Shown: positions 1-8,789 of the stretch, piece after piece
Layout of the letters: each line of letters starts with the position of its first letter
Position numbering within the stretch: position 1 is the stretch's first letter
Assembly (NCBI GenBank): GCA_964500805.1
Contig: CAZCQH010000013.1
Location: 1-64,000, forward strand
Origin: Ga0077555 sp964500805
GTDB taxonomy: Bacteria > Pseudomonadota > Alphaproteobacteria > Rhizobiales > Hyphomicrobiaceae
Length of the DNA stretch: 64,000 nucleotides
Direction of reading: 5' to 3'
Made by a program: the position numbers and the translations under genes
Notes under the pieces: model-generated
Seen by the model: only the letters and a program-made list of their open reading frames with translations
Told to the model about the DNA's origin: nothing
The model's database searches: none

Positions 1-61
1 CTACGCGCAACGCCGCCGCCCCCGCCTCCTACACCACGTCCCGGGACGCCGCCGGGCGGGT

Positions 62-104
62 CCGGGAGGGTCTCCCTCCCGGCAGAGCGCGAGACTGGTC
101 TCGC
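62..104. terminator. Two tandem stem-loops
   Basis: Positions 62-70 (CCGGGAGGG) pair perfectly with 74-82 around a 3-nt loop. Positions 89-95 (GCGAGAC) pair perfectly with 98-104 around a 2-nt turn. No T-tract follows, so a terminator role for a gene left of the window is inference from position and stem strength. Confidence 0.35.
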
Positions 105-160
105 TCGCGAAGCGACTTTGCAAACGCCGCGATTTCCCGCCCAATTCCGCCCGTTTCGCC

Positions 161-188
161 TTGACTCGCCGCCCCACCCGCCTATGGT
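161..188 (+). promoter_or_regulatory. Putative sigma70-type promoter of the aminotransferase gene
   Basis: TTGACT (161-166), a 16-nt spacer and TATGGT (183-188). With its flanks this reads CTTGACT...CCTATGG, close to the rhizobial housekeeping consensus CTTGAC-N17-CTATAT. It would leave a leader of about 140 nt before the ATG at 335. Confidence 0.45.
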
Positions 189-334
189 CCGCGCGCTTCG
201 GGAAACCGGAGCGGCGTGTGTGTCCGGACATGTCATCGCGGGACGCACTGCACATCCCGCAGTGAACTTTGCCGCGAAGACCTCCGCAGAGCACCCGCGC
301 CTGACCCTAAAGCCACCCCGAAAGGCATGTCCCC

Positions 335-1537
335 ATGGGCTTTTACTCCGACGCCGTCAATCGCATCACTCCCTCCGCGACGATGGGCGTGTCGGCGAAA
401 GCGCGGGCGCTGGCAGCTGAGGGTCGCAACATCATCATCCTCAGCCAAGGCGAGCCCGACTTCGACACCCCGCAGAACATCAAGGACGCGGCTATCAAGG
501 CGATCAACGCGGGCAAAACCAAATACACCGACGCCGACGGCATGCCGGAGCTGAAAGACGCGGTCGTCGCGAAGTTCAAGCGCGAGAACGGGCTCGACTA
601 CAAGCGCAGCCAGATCACCATCGGCTCGGGCGGCAAGCAGGTGCTGTTCAATGCGCTGATGGCGACGATCAATCCGGGCGACGAGGTGGTGATCCCGGCG
701 CCGTGCTGGGTGTCCTATGCCGACATCGTGCAGCTCTGTGGCGGCACGCCGGTGTTCGCCAACTGCTCGATCGACGACGGCTACAAGCTGCGCCCCGAGA
801 CGCTCGACGAGGCGATCACGCCGAGAACGAAGTGGTTCATGTTCAACGCCCCGTCGAACCCGACCGGCGCCGCCTACACGAAAGCGGAGCTGAAAGCGCT
901 GACCGACGTCATGCTCAAGCACGCCCACGTCTGGGTGATGACCGACGACATGTACGAGCACCTGCTGTTCGACGGGCTCGAGTTTTTCACCATCGCGCAG
1001 ATCGAGCCCAAGCTCTACGAGCGCACGCTCACCGTGAACGGCCTCTCGAAAGCCTACTGCATGACTGGTTGGCGCATCGGCTATGCCGGCGGACCCGAGC
1101 CGCTGATCAAGCAGATGGGCAAGCTGCAGAGCCAATCGACCTCGAACCCTTGCTCGATCTCGCAATGGGCCGGCGTCGAGGCGCTGAACGGCCCGCAGAC
1201 CTTTATCAAGCCCAACGCAGAAAAGTTTCGCGAGCGGCGCGATCTGGTGGTCTCCATGCTCAACCAGGCGAACGGCCTCAAGTGCCCGAAGCCGCAGGGC
1301 GCGTTCTACGTCTATCCGTCGTGCGCCGGGACCATCGGCAAGACCACCAAATCCGGCAAGAAGATCGCCAGCGACGAGGATTTCGCGATCGGTTTGCTGG
1401 AGGAGGAGGGGGTCGCCACGGTGCACGGGGCGGCGTTCGCCATGTCGCCGTTCTTTCGCGTCTCCTACGCGCTCGACAACAAGAGCCTGGAGGAAGCCTG
1501 CCATCGCATCCAGCGCTTCTGCGGCAACTTGCGCTGA
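335..1537 (+). CDS. aatA: Pyridoxal-phosphate aminotransferase (aspartate/aromatic type, class I)
   Basis: A 400-residue fold-type I aminotransferase, probably aspartate aminotransferase of the Ib subgroup common in Alphaproteobacteria, which moves the amino group between aspartate and 2-oxoglutarate in the cytoplasm. Visible signatures are the substrate-side SQGEPDFDTP near residue 37, NAPSNPTGA in the PLP-binding half, and the lysine loop GLSKAYCMTGWRIGY with the Schiff-base Lys at about residue 239. Length is normal for the family. The ATG at 335 has AAAGG 9 nt upstream. The gene stands alone, with a putative promoter at 161-188 and a stem-loop just after the stop. Substrate preference (aspartate versus prephenate or aromatic) cannot be read from the sequence. 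Confidence 0.9.
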   Translation: MGFYSDAVNRITPSATMGVSAKARALAAEGRNIIILSQGEPDFDTPQNIKDAAIKAINAGKTKYTDADGMPELKDAVVAKFKRENGLDYKRSQITIGSGGKQVLFNALMATINPGDEVVIPAPCWVSYADIVQLCGGTPVFANCSIDDGYKLRPETLDEAITPRTKWFMFNAPSNPTGAAYTKAELKALTDVMLKHAHVWVMTDDMYEHLLFDGLEFFTIAQIEPKLYERTLTVNGLSKAYCMTGWRIGYAGGPEPLIKQMGKLQSQSTSNPCSISQWAGVEALNGPQTFIKPNAEKFRERRDLVVSMLNQANGLKCPKPQGAFYVYPSCAGTIGKTTKSGKKIASDEDFAIGLLEEEGVATVHGAAFAMSPFFRVSYALDNKSLEEACHRIQRFCGNLR

Positions 1538-1563
1538 GGCTGCCACCGTCAGCCGATTGCGGA

Positions 1564-1591
1564 GCGGCCCAACCTGAGTAGCATGGGCCGC
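1564..1591 (+). terminator. Stem-loop after the aminotransferase gene
   Basis: GCGGCCCA (1564-1571) pairs perfectly with TGGGCCGC (1584-1591) around a 12-nt loop, 26 nt after the stop codon. A loose T-containing tract follows (ttctgcttt). Position and stem suggest a terminator. Confidence 0.45.
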
Positions 1592-1617
1592 ACGGTTCTG
1601 CTTTGACTTGAATCGAA

Positions 1618-1682
1618 GGGTGCTTGGCTTCAGCCTCTCACCCCAAATTCGCTCTGTTCAGTGCCTGGCTTCAGCCTGGCAC
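1618..1682. repeat. Two tandem hairpins with a shared TGGCTTCAGCCT core
   Basis: The 12-mer TGGCTTCAGCCT occurs at 1625-1636 and 1666-1677. Each copy is the centre of a hairpin: GGGTG (1618-1622) with CACCC (1639-1643), and GTGCC (1661-1665) with GGCAC (1678-1682). Similar hairpins lie at 18306-18330 and 19518-19537, each just downstream of a gene. Confidence 0.4.
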
Positions 1683-1799
1683 CGGTGGCATTGACGTGCG
1701 ACATGGTACGACGGACGCAACCGAATTGAGCAGCGATCGCCGGATGCTCTGGAGGCAGTCCGCTTGAGATCCGCAGAACGCACGGGGGGAAACGGCAGC

Positions 1800-2783
1800 A
1801 TGGCATCACGACGGGAAAGCGGCGCGTTGGTCACCGTGTTCGGCGGCTCGGGGTTTGTCGGTCGGCATACGGTCCGCGCCCTCGCTCAGCGCGGCTTTCG
1901 CGTGCGGGCGGCAACGCGGCGGCCCGATCTCGCGGGCCACCTGCAGCCGATGGGCGCCGTCGGCCAGATCCACGCCGTGCAGGCCAACTTGCGCTATCCC
2001 GAGAGCGTGGCGCGCGCCGTTGCGGGCTCCGATGCCGTCGTCAATCTGGTCGGTATCCTCATCAATTCCGGCGCACAAACGTTCGATGCGGTGCATGTGG
2101 CCGGTGCACGGACGGTTGCCCGTGCCGCGCGCGAAGCTGGCGTCCGGCACCTGGTGCACGTTTCGGCCATCGGCGCCGATCCGGGATCACCCGGCGTCTA
2201 TGGGCGCACCAAGGCAGCGGGCGAAGCCGCCGTGCGCCAGGAGTTCACCGGCGCCGCCATCCTGCGTCCCTCGATCATCTTCGGCCCTGAAGACGCGTTC
2301 TTCAACCGCTTTGCCGCGATGGCGCGCGCGGCGCCGATGCTGCCGCTGATCGGTGGCGGCCGCACGGAGTTCCAGCCCGTCTACGTCGGTGATGTGGCGG
2401 CGGCCATTGCGGCTGCGTGCGAAGGCAATGCGCGGCCAGGCACCATCTATGAGCTCGGCGGACCAGAGGTACTGCCGTTCCGCAAGCTGCTCGACAAGAC
2501 GCAGGAGTGGACGGCCCGCAACCGCGCCTATCTGCGCCTGCCGTTCTGGCTCGCCAAGCTCGGTGCGCTGCTCACCGTGCCTCTGCCCAATGCCATGCGC
2601 CCGCTCACCGTCGACCAGGTGCGCATGCTGCAAGTTGACAGCGTGGTGAGCGAGGCGGCACAGAAGGAAGGCCGCACATTGCGCGGCCTCGGCATTGTCG
2701 GGCCCCATGCGATCGACGCGATCGTCCCCGTCTACCTCGAGCAGTACAAGCCGAAGGGTCAGTTCTCGCACTACCGCGGGTAG
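1800..2783 (+). CDS. NDUFA9-like complex I-associated NAD(P)-binding epimerase/dehydratase
   Basis: A 327-residue atypical short-chain dehydrogenase of the NDUFA9 group. The N-terminal dinucleotide motif is FGGSGFVGRH (residues 13-22), followed by an Asn-Val-Gly segment (VNLVGILIN) and VYGRTKAAGE in place of the usual YxxxK. In mitochondria NDUFA9 binds NADPH and stabilises respiratory complex I; many Alphaproteobacteria keep such a protein, and a role as assembly factor or ubiquinone-related enzyme is inference. A TTG at 1764 is possible, but the ATG at 1800 has a GGGGGGAAA Shine-Dalgarno stretch upstream and begins right before the Rossmann fold, so I use it. Confidence 0.85.
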   Translation: MASRRESGALVTVFGGSGFVGRHTVRALAQRGFRVRAATRRPDLAGHLQPMGAVGQIHAVQANLRYPESVARAVAGSDAVVNLVGILINSGAQTFDAVHVAGARTVARAAREAGVRHLVHVSAIGADPGSPGVYGRTKAAGEAAVRQEFTGAAILRPSIIFGPEDAFFNRFAAMARAAPMLPLIGGGRTEFQPVYVGDVAAAIAAACEGNARPGTIYELGGPEVLPFRKLLDKTQEWTARNRAYLRLPFWLAKLGALLTVPLPNAMRPLTVDQVRMLQVDSVVSEAAQKEGRTLRGLGIVGPHAIDAIVPVYLEQYKPKGQFSHYRG

Positions 2784-2952
2784 CGAATACCAGCCATTGC
2801 GGCGGAGCCTCTCAGCCGAGCCAAGGGCTGGATGGATGTCCACTGGATCCACACTGTCCATCGCGCCGATACACTGCCCATCAGGTCACTGCTCCAGCCT
2901 CTCACGCCATCGTGTATTTGCGGCCGCTGTATCCGGGCGCTAAGCATCGGGC

Positions 2953-4329
2953 GTGAACGGGGCAGTCGGCACCACAGCATCTAAAAACGCGCAGCCCTCC
3001 GGCGCGACTGACGCGGGCGTGAGCCCGCCACTCGCTGCCATGGCGATAGCGCTGGTGATTCTCGTCGCCTGGAGCGCCGGCGCGCTCACGCACGACGATG
3101 TGGTTAGCTTCGTGCCCTACGTCGGAGCGCACGCGCTGATCTTCTGCGCAGCCGCGTGGTGGGTTGTTTCGAGGCGTGCGCGCCGGCTCGATTTTCTCCT
3201 GATATTGGGATTAGGACTCCTCCTGCGCGGCCTGGCCATGACATCGCCGCCGGCGCTTACCACCGACGCCTATCGCTACATTTGGGATGGACGAATCCAG
3301 GCAGGCGGCGTCAATCCGTACCTCCATGTGCCGGCGGATGAGCGCCTCGCTCGCTTTCGCGACGACGCAATCTATCCAAACATCAACCGCAAGGAAACCT
3401 ACCCCACGATCTATCCACCGGCCGCGCAATTGATGTTCCTCGCCGCCCAACTGATCGGCGACGATGTCCGGGCCATCAAGCTGGTCATGCTCGGCTTTGA
3501 ATTCGTCATAGTTGGCGCCATTCTCGCCTGGCTCGCCGCGGAGGGCGTGCCCCGCGAGCGAGTGCTCATTTATGTGTGGCACCCGCTGCCGATCTGGGAG
3601 TTCGCGAGCCAGGGTCATCTCGATGCCGCGTCGTTGGCGTTTGTAATGCTGGCGATTCTTGCAGCACATCGAGGTCGCCAGGCTGTGAGCGGAGTGGCGC
3701 TCGCCACGGCGGCGCTCGTCAAGTATCCGGCCGTGCTGTTCGCGCCGGCGCTCTGGCGGCGGTGGCGTCTGACCATGCCGCTGGCGATGCTCTCCACAGC
3801 GGCGCTGCTCTATGCACCGTACGCCTGGGGCGCCGGGTTCAAGGTGATCGGCTCGCTCCTCATGCACCTCGACGAGGAAGGCTACGGCGACGGCTACGGG
3901 TTTTATCTCGTCGGCATGCCGCGACATCTGGGCTGGCCTTATCTCCCATCGCAAGTATTCGCGGTGCTCGCCGTCATCGCCTTATTCACACTGAGTGTGC
4001 GGATTGCGCTTCGCCGCAACGAGGACCGCGTCGAAGCGCGCGAACTTATACTGCTCGCAGGGACCTTCTTCGTTCTCGTCTCGCCGCACTACCCCTGGTA
4101 TTACGCGGCGGCCGTGCCGTTGCTCTGTCGGCGAGTCTCGCCCGGACTGTTGTTCATGACGCTGGTCGTGATGGGCGTCTACCTGGAGCAGCCGGATGGG
4201 CCTCTCGAGCCCTACACCCGCATCAAGGTTTTCACCGTCATGTTCGCCGGCGCTGGCCTGCTCTGGGCTGCCGAGTGGATTTGGAGAAGGCGAACCTGCC
4301 GAACGTCTCGCTCGAAAACAAGCCTTTGA
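2953..4329 (+). CDS. GT-C family membrane glycosyltransferase (mannosyltransferase-like)
   Basis: A 458-residue protein with about ten hydrophobic segments. The first luminal loop carries TTDAYRYIWDGRIQAGGVNPY-type residues (around 98-118), which resemble the acidic loop of GT-C enzymes that use polyprenyl-phosphate sugars, such as GT87 and bacterial alpha-mannosyltransferases. The predicted job is transfer of a hexose from a lipid-linked donor to an envelope glycan on the periplasmic side. The start is a GTG at 2953. No glycan-synthesis neighbours are present, so the acceptor is unknown. The gene converges on guaA with an 81-bp gap. The C-terminal tail after the last membrane segment is short and basic. 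Confidence 0.75.
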   Translation: MNGAVGTTASKNAQPSGATDAGVSPPLAAMAIALVILVAWSAGALTHDDVVSFVPYVGAHALIFCAAAWWVVSRRARRLDFLLILGLGLLLRGLAMTSPPALTTDAYRYIWDGRIQAGGVNPYLHVPADERLARFRDDAIYPNINRKETYPTIYPPAAQLMFLAAQLIGDDVRAIKLVMLGFEFVIVGAILAWLAAEGVPRERVLIYVWHPLPIWEFASQGHLDAASLAFVMLAILAAHRGRQAVSGVALATAALVKYPAVLFAPALWRRWRLTMPLAMLSTAALLYAPYAWGAGFKVIGSLLMHLDEEGYGDGYGFYLVGMPRHLGWPYLPSQVFAVLAVIALFTLSVRIALRRNEDRVEARELILLAGTFFVLVSPHYPWYYAAAVPLLCRRVSPGLLFMTLVVMGVYLEQPDGPLEPYTRIKVFTVMFAGAGLLWAAEWIWRRRTCRTSRSKTSL

Positions 4330-4410
4330 CCTTCCTGGCGATCCAGACCTCCACAAAGACCGTCCCGCGCCTGGATCACGCGCCGCAGGTTGATTGCGAG
4401 CCCCGAAAAA

Positions 4411-5958
4411 TCATTCCCACTCGATCGTGCCTGGCGGCTTCGAGGTGATGTCGTAGACCACGCGGTTGATGCCGCGGACTTCGTTGACGATGCGCGTCGC
4501 CATACGGGCGAGCACCTCGTGCGGGAACGGGAAATAGTCGGCGGTCATGCCATCGGTCGATGTGACAGCGCGCAGCGCGCAGACATGATCGTAGGTACGC
4601 CCGTCGCCCATCACGCCGACGGTGCGCACTGGCAGCAGCACCGCGAACGCTTGCCAAATCGTGTCGTAGAGGCCGGCGCGGCGGATCTCGTCGAGATAGA
4701 TCGCGTCGGCCTTGCGGAGGATCTCGAGCTTCTCGGACGTGATCTCGCCCGGGCAGCGATTCGCGAGGCCTGGTCCCGGGTATGGGTGCCGCCCGACGAA
4801 GGCCTCCGGCAGCCCTAGTTCACGGCCTAGCGCGCGCTCCTCGTCCTTGAAGAGCTCACGTAGCGGCTCGACGAGGCGCAGGTTCATGCGCTCGGGCAGG
4901 CCGCCGACGTTGTGGTGCGACTTGATGGTGACGGAGGGGCCGCCGGTAAAGGAGACGCTTTCGATGACATCCGGATAGAGCGTGCCCTGCGCCAGGAACT
5001 TGGCGCCGCCGATCTTCATTGCCTCGGCTTCGAACACCTCGATGAACAGGGCTCCGATTGTCTTGCGCTTCTTCTCGGGGTCCGTAACGCCTGCGAGCGC
5101 CTTCAGGAACTTCTCACGCGCATCGACGTGCACCAGCGGAATATTGTAGCTGCCGCGAAAGAGCGAGACGACCTCCTCCGCCTCGTTCATGCGGAGAAGC
5201 CCGTGGTCGACGAAAATGCACGTCAGCTGGTCGCCGATCGCCTCGTGGATCAGCACCGCCGCCACCGCGCTGTCGACGCCGCCCGAGAGGCCGCAGATCA
5301 CGCGCTCGCTCCCGACCTGCGCCCGGATACGCGCGATCTCGCTCGATCGGAAATGCCGCATGGTCCAGTCGCCCGGCAGCCCGGCGATGCGGCGCACGAA
5401 GTTCTTCAGCAGCGCGGACCCGCGTGGTGTGTGCATCACCTCCGGGTGGAACTGCACGGCATAATGCCGCCGCTTCTCGTCGGCGATCGCAGCGAACGGC
5501 GCACCTTCCGATACCGCGACCACCCGGAATCCATCGGGAAGCTTCGTCACCCGGTCGCCATGGCTCATCCAGACCGTGTCGCGCTCGCCCTTCTTCCAAA
5601 CGTCCTTGAAGAGCTCGCAGTCCTCCTTCACCTCGATCTCAGCCCGCCCGAACTCGCGATGATGCCCCGCCTCCACGGTGCCGCCCTGCTGCGCGACCAT
5701 GGTCTGCTCGCCGTAGCAGATGCCGAGAACGGGAAGGCCCGAGGTGAACACCCAGTCCGGCGCCCGGGGTGTGCCCATCTCGGTGACGCTCGCTGGCCCA
5801 CCGGAGAGGATGACCGCGCGCGGCTTGATGGTGTCGATGGCGCTTTGCGCTTTTTGGAACGGCACGATCTCGGAGTGGACGCCCGCCTCGCGCACCCGCC
5901 GGGCGATCAGCTGCGTCACCTGGGAGCCGAAATCGATGATCAGCACGGTATCGGGCAT
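4411..5958 (-). CDS. guaA: GMP synthase (glutamine-hydrolysing)
   Basis: A 515-residue GuaA, which converts XMP, glutamine and ATP to GMP in purine synthesis. The class I glutamine amidotransferase domain begins with IIDFGSQVTQLIARRVRE and has the catalytic triad Cys81 (in GICYGEQ), His171 and Glu173 (in QFHPEV). The ATP pyrophosphatase P-loop GLSGGVDS lies at 223-230, and the dimerisation domain ends KPPGTIEWE, as in other GuaA proteins. Length is normal. The ATG at 5958 fits the family N-terminus. A perfect 16-bp palindrome lies 41 nt upstream of the start (6000-6015). Confidence 0.97.
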   Translation of the reverse strand: MPDTVLIIDFGSQVTQLIARRVREAGVHSEIVPFQKAQSAIDTIKPRAVILSGGPASVTEMGTPRAPDWVFTSGLPVLGICYGEQTMVAQQGGTVEAGHHREFGRAEIEVKEDCELFKDVWKKGERDTVWMSHGDRVTKLPDGFRVVAVSEGAPFAAIADEKRRHYAVQFHPEVMHTPRGSALLKNFVRRIAGLPGDWTMRHFRSSEIARIRAQVGSERVICGLSGGVDSAVAAVLIHEAIGDQLTCIFVDHGLLRMNEAEEVVSLFRGSYNIPLVHVDAREKFLKALAGVTDPEKKRKTIGALFIEVFEAEAMKIGGAKFLAQGTLYPDVIESVSFTGGPSVTIKSHHNVGGLPERMNLRLVEPLRELFKDEERALGRELGLPEAFVGRHPYPGPGLANRCPGEITSEKLEILRKADAIYLDEIRRAGLYDTIWQAFAVLLPVRTVGVMGDGRTYDHVCALRAVTSTDGMTADYFPFPHEVLARMATRIVNEVRGINRVVYDITSKPPGTIEWE

Positions 5959-6404
5959 GGAGCCTCGCTCGCCTCACTGTCCTGCGTCGTTCTTGGCCCG
6001 CCATCGGCCGATGGCAGCGCCTACCGGGATCGGTGGGTACGTCAAGATCCGGCAGACCGGTCGACGTGCCTGCCATCGGCGGGAACCGTCCAAGGAACCG
6101 GCCACCGACGGCCTTCCCCCGGTTACGCCGCCCGGCGGCCGCCTTCAACCCGAAGCGCACGCCAACCAACAGCTGCCTTGTCCCTGCAGCTTGGCCAGAC
6201 CGGCCATCGGACATGCGGCGACCGAGCGCCTCCACACCTCCGCCGACGATGATGGCAGCCAGGATGCTGAGGGCTCATACAGCGCCCACGACCCGTTGGC
6301 CACCAAACACCCACGTGCATTTTTCCTGCCGTGCGACTATGACGGTGCAAGCTGAACGCGGCCGCCGGTACTGAGCCAGCCTACCTGACGTAAAAGAGGA
6401 CATC
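5959..6404. other. Non-coding stretch between guaA and the SEC-C gene
   Basis: This is the divergent control region of guaA and the small SEC-C gene. Open frames here are Pro/Arg-rich and I do not accept any as a gene. It contains the palindrome at 6000-6015, and the 8-mer GCCATCGG occurs three times (6000-6007, 6072-6079, 6203-6210). Confidence 0.5.
6000..6015. promoter_or_regulatory. Perfect 16-bp palindrome upstream of guaA
   Basis: GCCATCGGCCGATGGC equals its own reverse complement. It lies 41 nt before the guaA start on the minus strand. It could be an operator or a leader hairpin; no regulator is evident nearby. Confidence 0.35.
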
Positions 6405-6641
6405 ATGCCCGACACCACCGTCCCAACCGCAACCGCCGCGAAAACGCTCGAGCACGATCACTCCCACAGCCATAGCCAGGGCCATGTCCACGTCCATGGT
6501 GACGCCTGTGGTTGCGACCATGACCACCACCACCATCACCACGGTGCGCCACAAACGCCTATTCGCGTGATGAAGGTCGGTCGCAACGATCCGTGCCCCT
6601 GCGGCAGCGGCAAGAAATACAAGAAGTGCTGCTTGGCTTGA
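6405..6641 (+). CDS. Small His-rich protein with C-terminal SEC-C zinc motif
   Basis: A 78-residue protein in two parts. Residues 18-46 are packed with histidine, including HDHSHSHSQGHVHVHG, a CGC pair and a run of six His. Residues 54-78 form a SEC-C motif (VGRNDPCPCGSGKKYKKCC, pattern CxCx8CC), the zinc-binding tail otherwise seen at the end of SecA, where it binds SecB and ribosomes. No SecA body is present. AGAGGA lies 5 nt before the ATG. The His-rich part suggests storage or delivery of Zn, Ni or Co; that is inference. It ends 2 nt from the convergent aldolase gene. Confidence 0.8.
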   Translation: MPDTTVPTATAAKTLEHDHSHSHSQGHVHVHGDACGCDHDHHHHHHGAPQTPIRVMKVGRNDPCPCGSGKKYKKCCLA

Positions 6642-6643
6642 CG

Positions 6644-7414
6644 TCACAGCCCGTTGACGCGCATCAGCGCCTCGAAGTGCTTCTCGGCCTGAAATGCGAC
6701 GAGCTGCATGTACTGTCGTGCAGTATCTTTGGTCTGCGCCTCGGTCATCAGCTGCAGAGGGCGGCCGGTCGACATCGCAAGCACCTGCTGTTTGCAGGCG
6801 CGCTCGAGGTAATAGAGCTCGTCAAACGCGAACGCGATCGATGGCGCTCCAATTGAAACGCCGTGATGCGCTAGAAAGAACACGTCCGCATTTGGGTTCG
6901 ATCTCTGCGCGTCCGCGATGCGTGCGCCTTCGGCCTCATCGAGGGCGATGCCGCCGAATGACTGGTAGGCAACGCGGCCGTAGAAGCGCGCAGCAGTCTG
7001 GTGTGCCATCTCGAGCTGGCCATCCTTCACCATCGTCAGCGAGGTCGCCCACGGCATGTGCACATGCAGAATACATTGATGTCGCGGATTGGCGCGATGC
7101 CCCTGCACGTGGATATGCCGCGCCGTTGCCTCCACCTCGCCCTCGCCTTCGATTACACGGCCCTCGCCGTCGATCAGCAACAGGTTCTCGGGCCTGATCT
7201 CGGACCAGTGCAGGCCGTATGGGTTGATCAGGTACCGCTCATCGTCGTTTGGCGCTCCGGACGCCCGCTTCGCATCAGCGATCGACGCATCCGGCGGCAC
7301 GACGACCGAGAAGTGATTGCATATCCCCTCCGAGTAACCGAACTTTTCGGCGAGACGGAACGCGGCAGCGAGCTCTCTACGCAGCGCGGTGATCGGTGAA
7401 CTGTCGTTTGGCAT
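6644..7414 (-). CDS. Class II aldolase/adducin family protein
   Basis: A 256-residue class II aldolase/adducin-fold protein. The zinc-site histidines are in CILHVHMPW and in FFLAHHGVS, and the N-terminal Gly-rich loop reads YSEGICNHFSV. Family members include fuculose-phosphate aldolase and ribulose-5-phosphate epimerase. This subgroup, common in Proteobacteria, usually has no assigned substrate, and nothing in the neighbourhood points to one. The start ATG at 7414 fits the conserved N-terminus (alternating Leu/Ala helix). It converges tightly with the SEC-C gene. Confidence 0.85.
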   Translation of the reverse strand: MPNDSSPITALRRELAAAFRLAEKFGYSEGICNHFSVVVPPDASIADAKRASGAPNDDERYLINPYGLHWSEIRPENLLLIDGEGRVIEGEGEVEATARHIHVQGHRANPRHQCILHVHMPWATSLTMVKDGQLEMAHQTAARFYGRVAYQSFGGIALDEAEGARIADAQRSNPNADVFFLAHHGVSIGAPSIAFAFDELYYLERACKQQVLAMSTGRPLQLMTEAQTKDTARQYMQLVAFQAEKHFEALMRVNGL

Positions 7415-7625
7415 GTCGGCTCTGGCTTTGCTCCCGATAGCGATTCGCTCTTTCTAGCGGCAAAGGCCGTCGGTTTTAACCCCCGGACCCTGGATCGACC
7501 ATGAGGATGCCGCTCGGCTTTGCCGCGGCGGAACGCAACGCGCGGACGCCCGTTATCGTGTCTGCCCGCCTTCGGAACGCGCGGTAGCGCGAGCGGTCCG
7601 ATCGGTGTGCACCTCGGAGGACCAT

Positions 7626-8771
7626 ATGCAATTCAATCAGCAAGCCTTTCCGTCGATGCTGCGCGATCCGGTCCGTTACGCGCCATCAGTGGAGGCTCCC
7701 GAGCCCGATGAAGCCGAGACGGCTCGAAAGCTCGTGGAAACGATGCGCGCGATCATCGAGACGACTCATCGCGACACGGGCCATGCCCTGCGCAGCGTGC
7801 ACGCAAAGAGCCACGCGCTCCTGCAGGGTCGCATGCAGGTCTTCGACAACCCCGAGCCACTGGCCCAGGGCCTTTTCGCCCGTCCCGGCACGCATCGGGT
7901 GGTTATGCGGTTGTCGACGAACCCCGGCGACATTTTGCCCGACGATGTCTCTGTGCCGCGGGGTCTCGCCATCAAGATCGGCAACGCCGAGAGGCCGCGA
8001 TTGCCCGGGTCGGAGGGCCACGATGTGCAGGACCTCGTATTGGTCAACGCACCGGCGTTCGTTGCGCCGAATGCCAGGAAATTCCTGGGCAACCTGCAGC
8101 TCTTGGCCGCCACCACGGACCGCGCACCGCGGGCAAAGCAGATCCTGTCGAAGGTGCTCCGCGGCGTAGAAAGCGCCTTGGAGACTGTTGGCGCGGGAAG
8201 TGCCACGATTACGGCGATCGGTGGCCACCCCATGACGCACCCGCTCGGCGAAACGTTTTATTCGCAAACAGCGTTTCGCTACGGCGACTATATTGCGAAG
8301 TTCTCGGTTGCACCCGTGTCGCCCGAGCTGGAGGCTCTGACCAGAGCTCCGCTCGATGTCCGCGGCCGGCCCGACGGATTGCGCGAGGCCACAACCGAGT
8401 TCTTTCGCAACCAAGGTGGAAAATGGGAAGTGCGGGTCCAGCTCTGCTGTGACCTCGATATCATGCCGGTCGAGGATGCCTCCGTCGAGTGGCCCGAGGA
8501 GGTGAGCCCCTACATCGCGGTGGCCGAGATCACTGTCGCGCCTCAGCCCGCCTGGAACGAGGATCGCTCGCGTGCAATTGACGACGGTCTCTCGTTCAGC
8601 CCCTGGAACGGCCTTGAGGCGCACCGGCCACTGGGCTCGATCAATCGCACGCGCAGGGCGGCCTACGAGATGTCCGCTCGGTTCCGGTCGGCGAGCGCCG
8701 AATTGCCCGGACCATTCGATTCCACAGCAAGCACCGACGAGGTCATCGCCCTACCCGCTCCTTCGGACTGA
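7626..8771 (+). CDS. Catalase-family haem protein (y4iL-like)
   Basis: A 381-residue short catalase-fold protein of the y4iL-like group, smaller than true catalases (about 480 or more residues). The haem-site residues are kept: distal His in RSVHAKSHALLQGRM, distal Asn in VLVNAPAF, and the proximal Tyr region RTRRAAYEMSARFR near the C-terminus. It may act as a catalase, a peroxidase or a lipid-peroxide enzyme; the family is poorly studied. The ATG at 7626 with CGGAGG 5 nt upstream beats a GTG at 7605. It faces a VKOR-like gene tail to tail, 18 bp apart. Confidence 0.85.
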   Translation: MQFNQQAFPSMLRDPVRYAPSVEAPEPDEAETARKLVETMRAIIETTHRDTGHALRSVHAKSHALLQGRMQVFDNPEPLAQGLFARPGTHRVVMRLSTNPGDILPDDVSVPRGLAIKIGNAERPRLPGSEGHDVQDLVLVNAPAFVAPNARKFLGNLQLLAATTDRAPRAKQILSKVLRGVESALETVGAGSATITAIGGHPMTHPLGETFYSQTAFRYGDYIAKFSVAPVSPELEALTRAPLDVRGRPDGLREATTEFFRNQGGKWEVRVQLCCDLDIMPVEDASVEWPEEVSPYIAVAEITVAPQPAWNEDRSRAIDDGLSFSPWNGLEAHRPLGSINRTRRAAYEMSARFRSASAELPGPFDSTASTDEVIALPAPSD

Positions 8772-8789
8772 AACTCTACTGATATCGGT

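Larger units (their letters stand above)
1..334. other. Non-coding stretch at window start
   Basis: I see no convincing gene here; the open frames on both strands are Arg/Pro-rich and match no family I know. The stretch holds two tandem perfect stem-loops (62-82 and 89-104), which may end a gene lying left of the window, and a promoter-like sequence at 161-188 that points to the aminotransferase gene. Confidence 0.5.
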
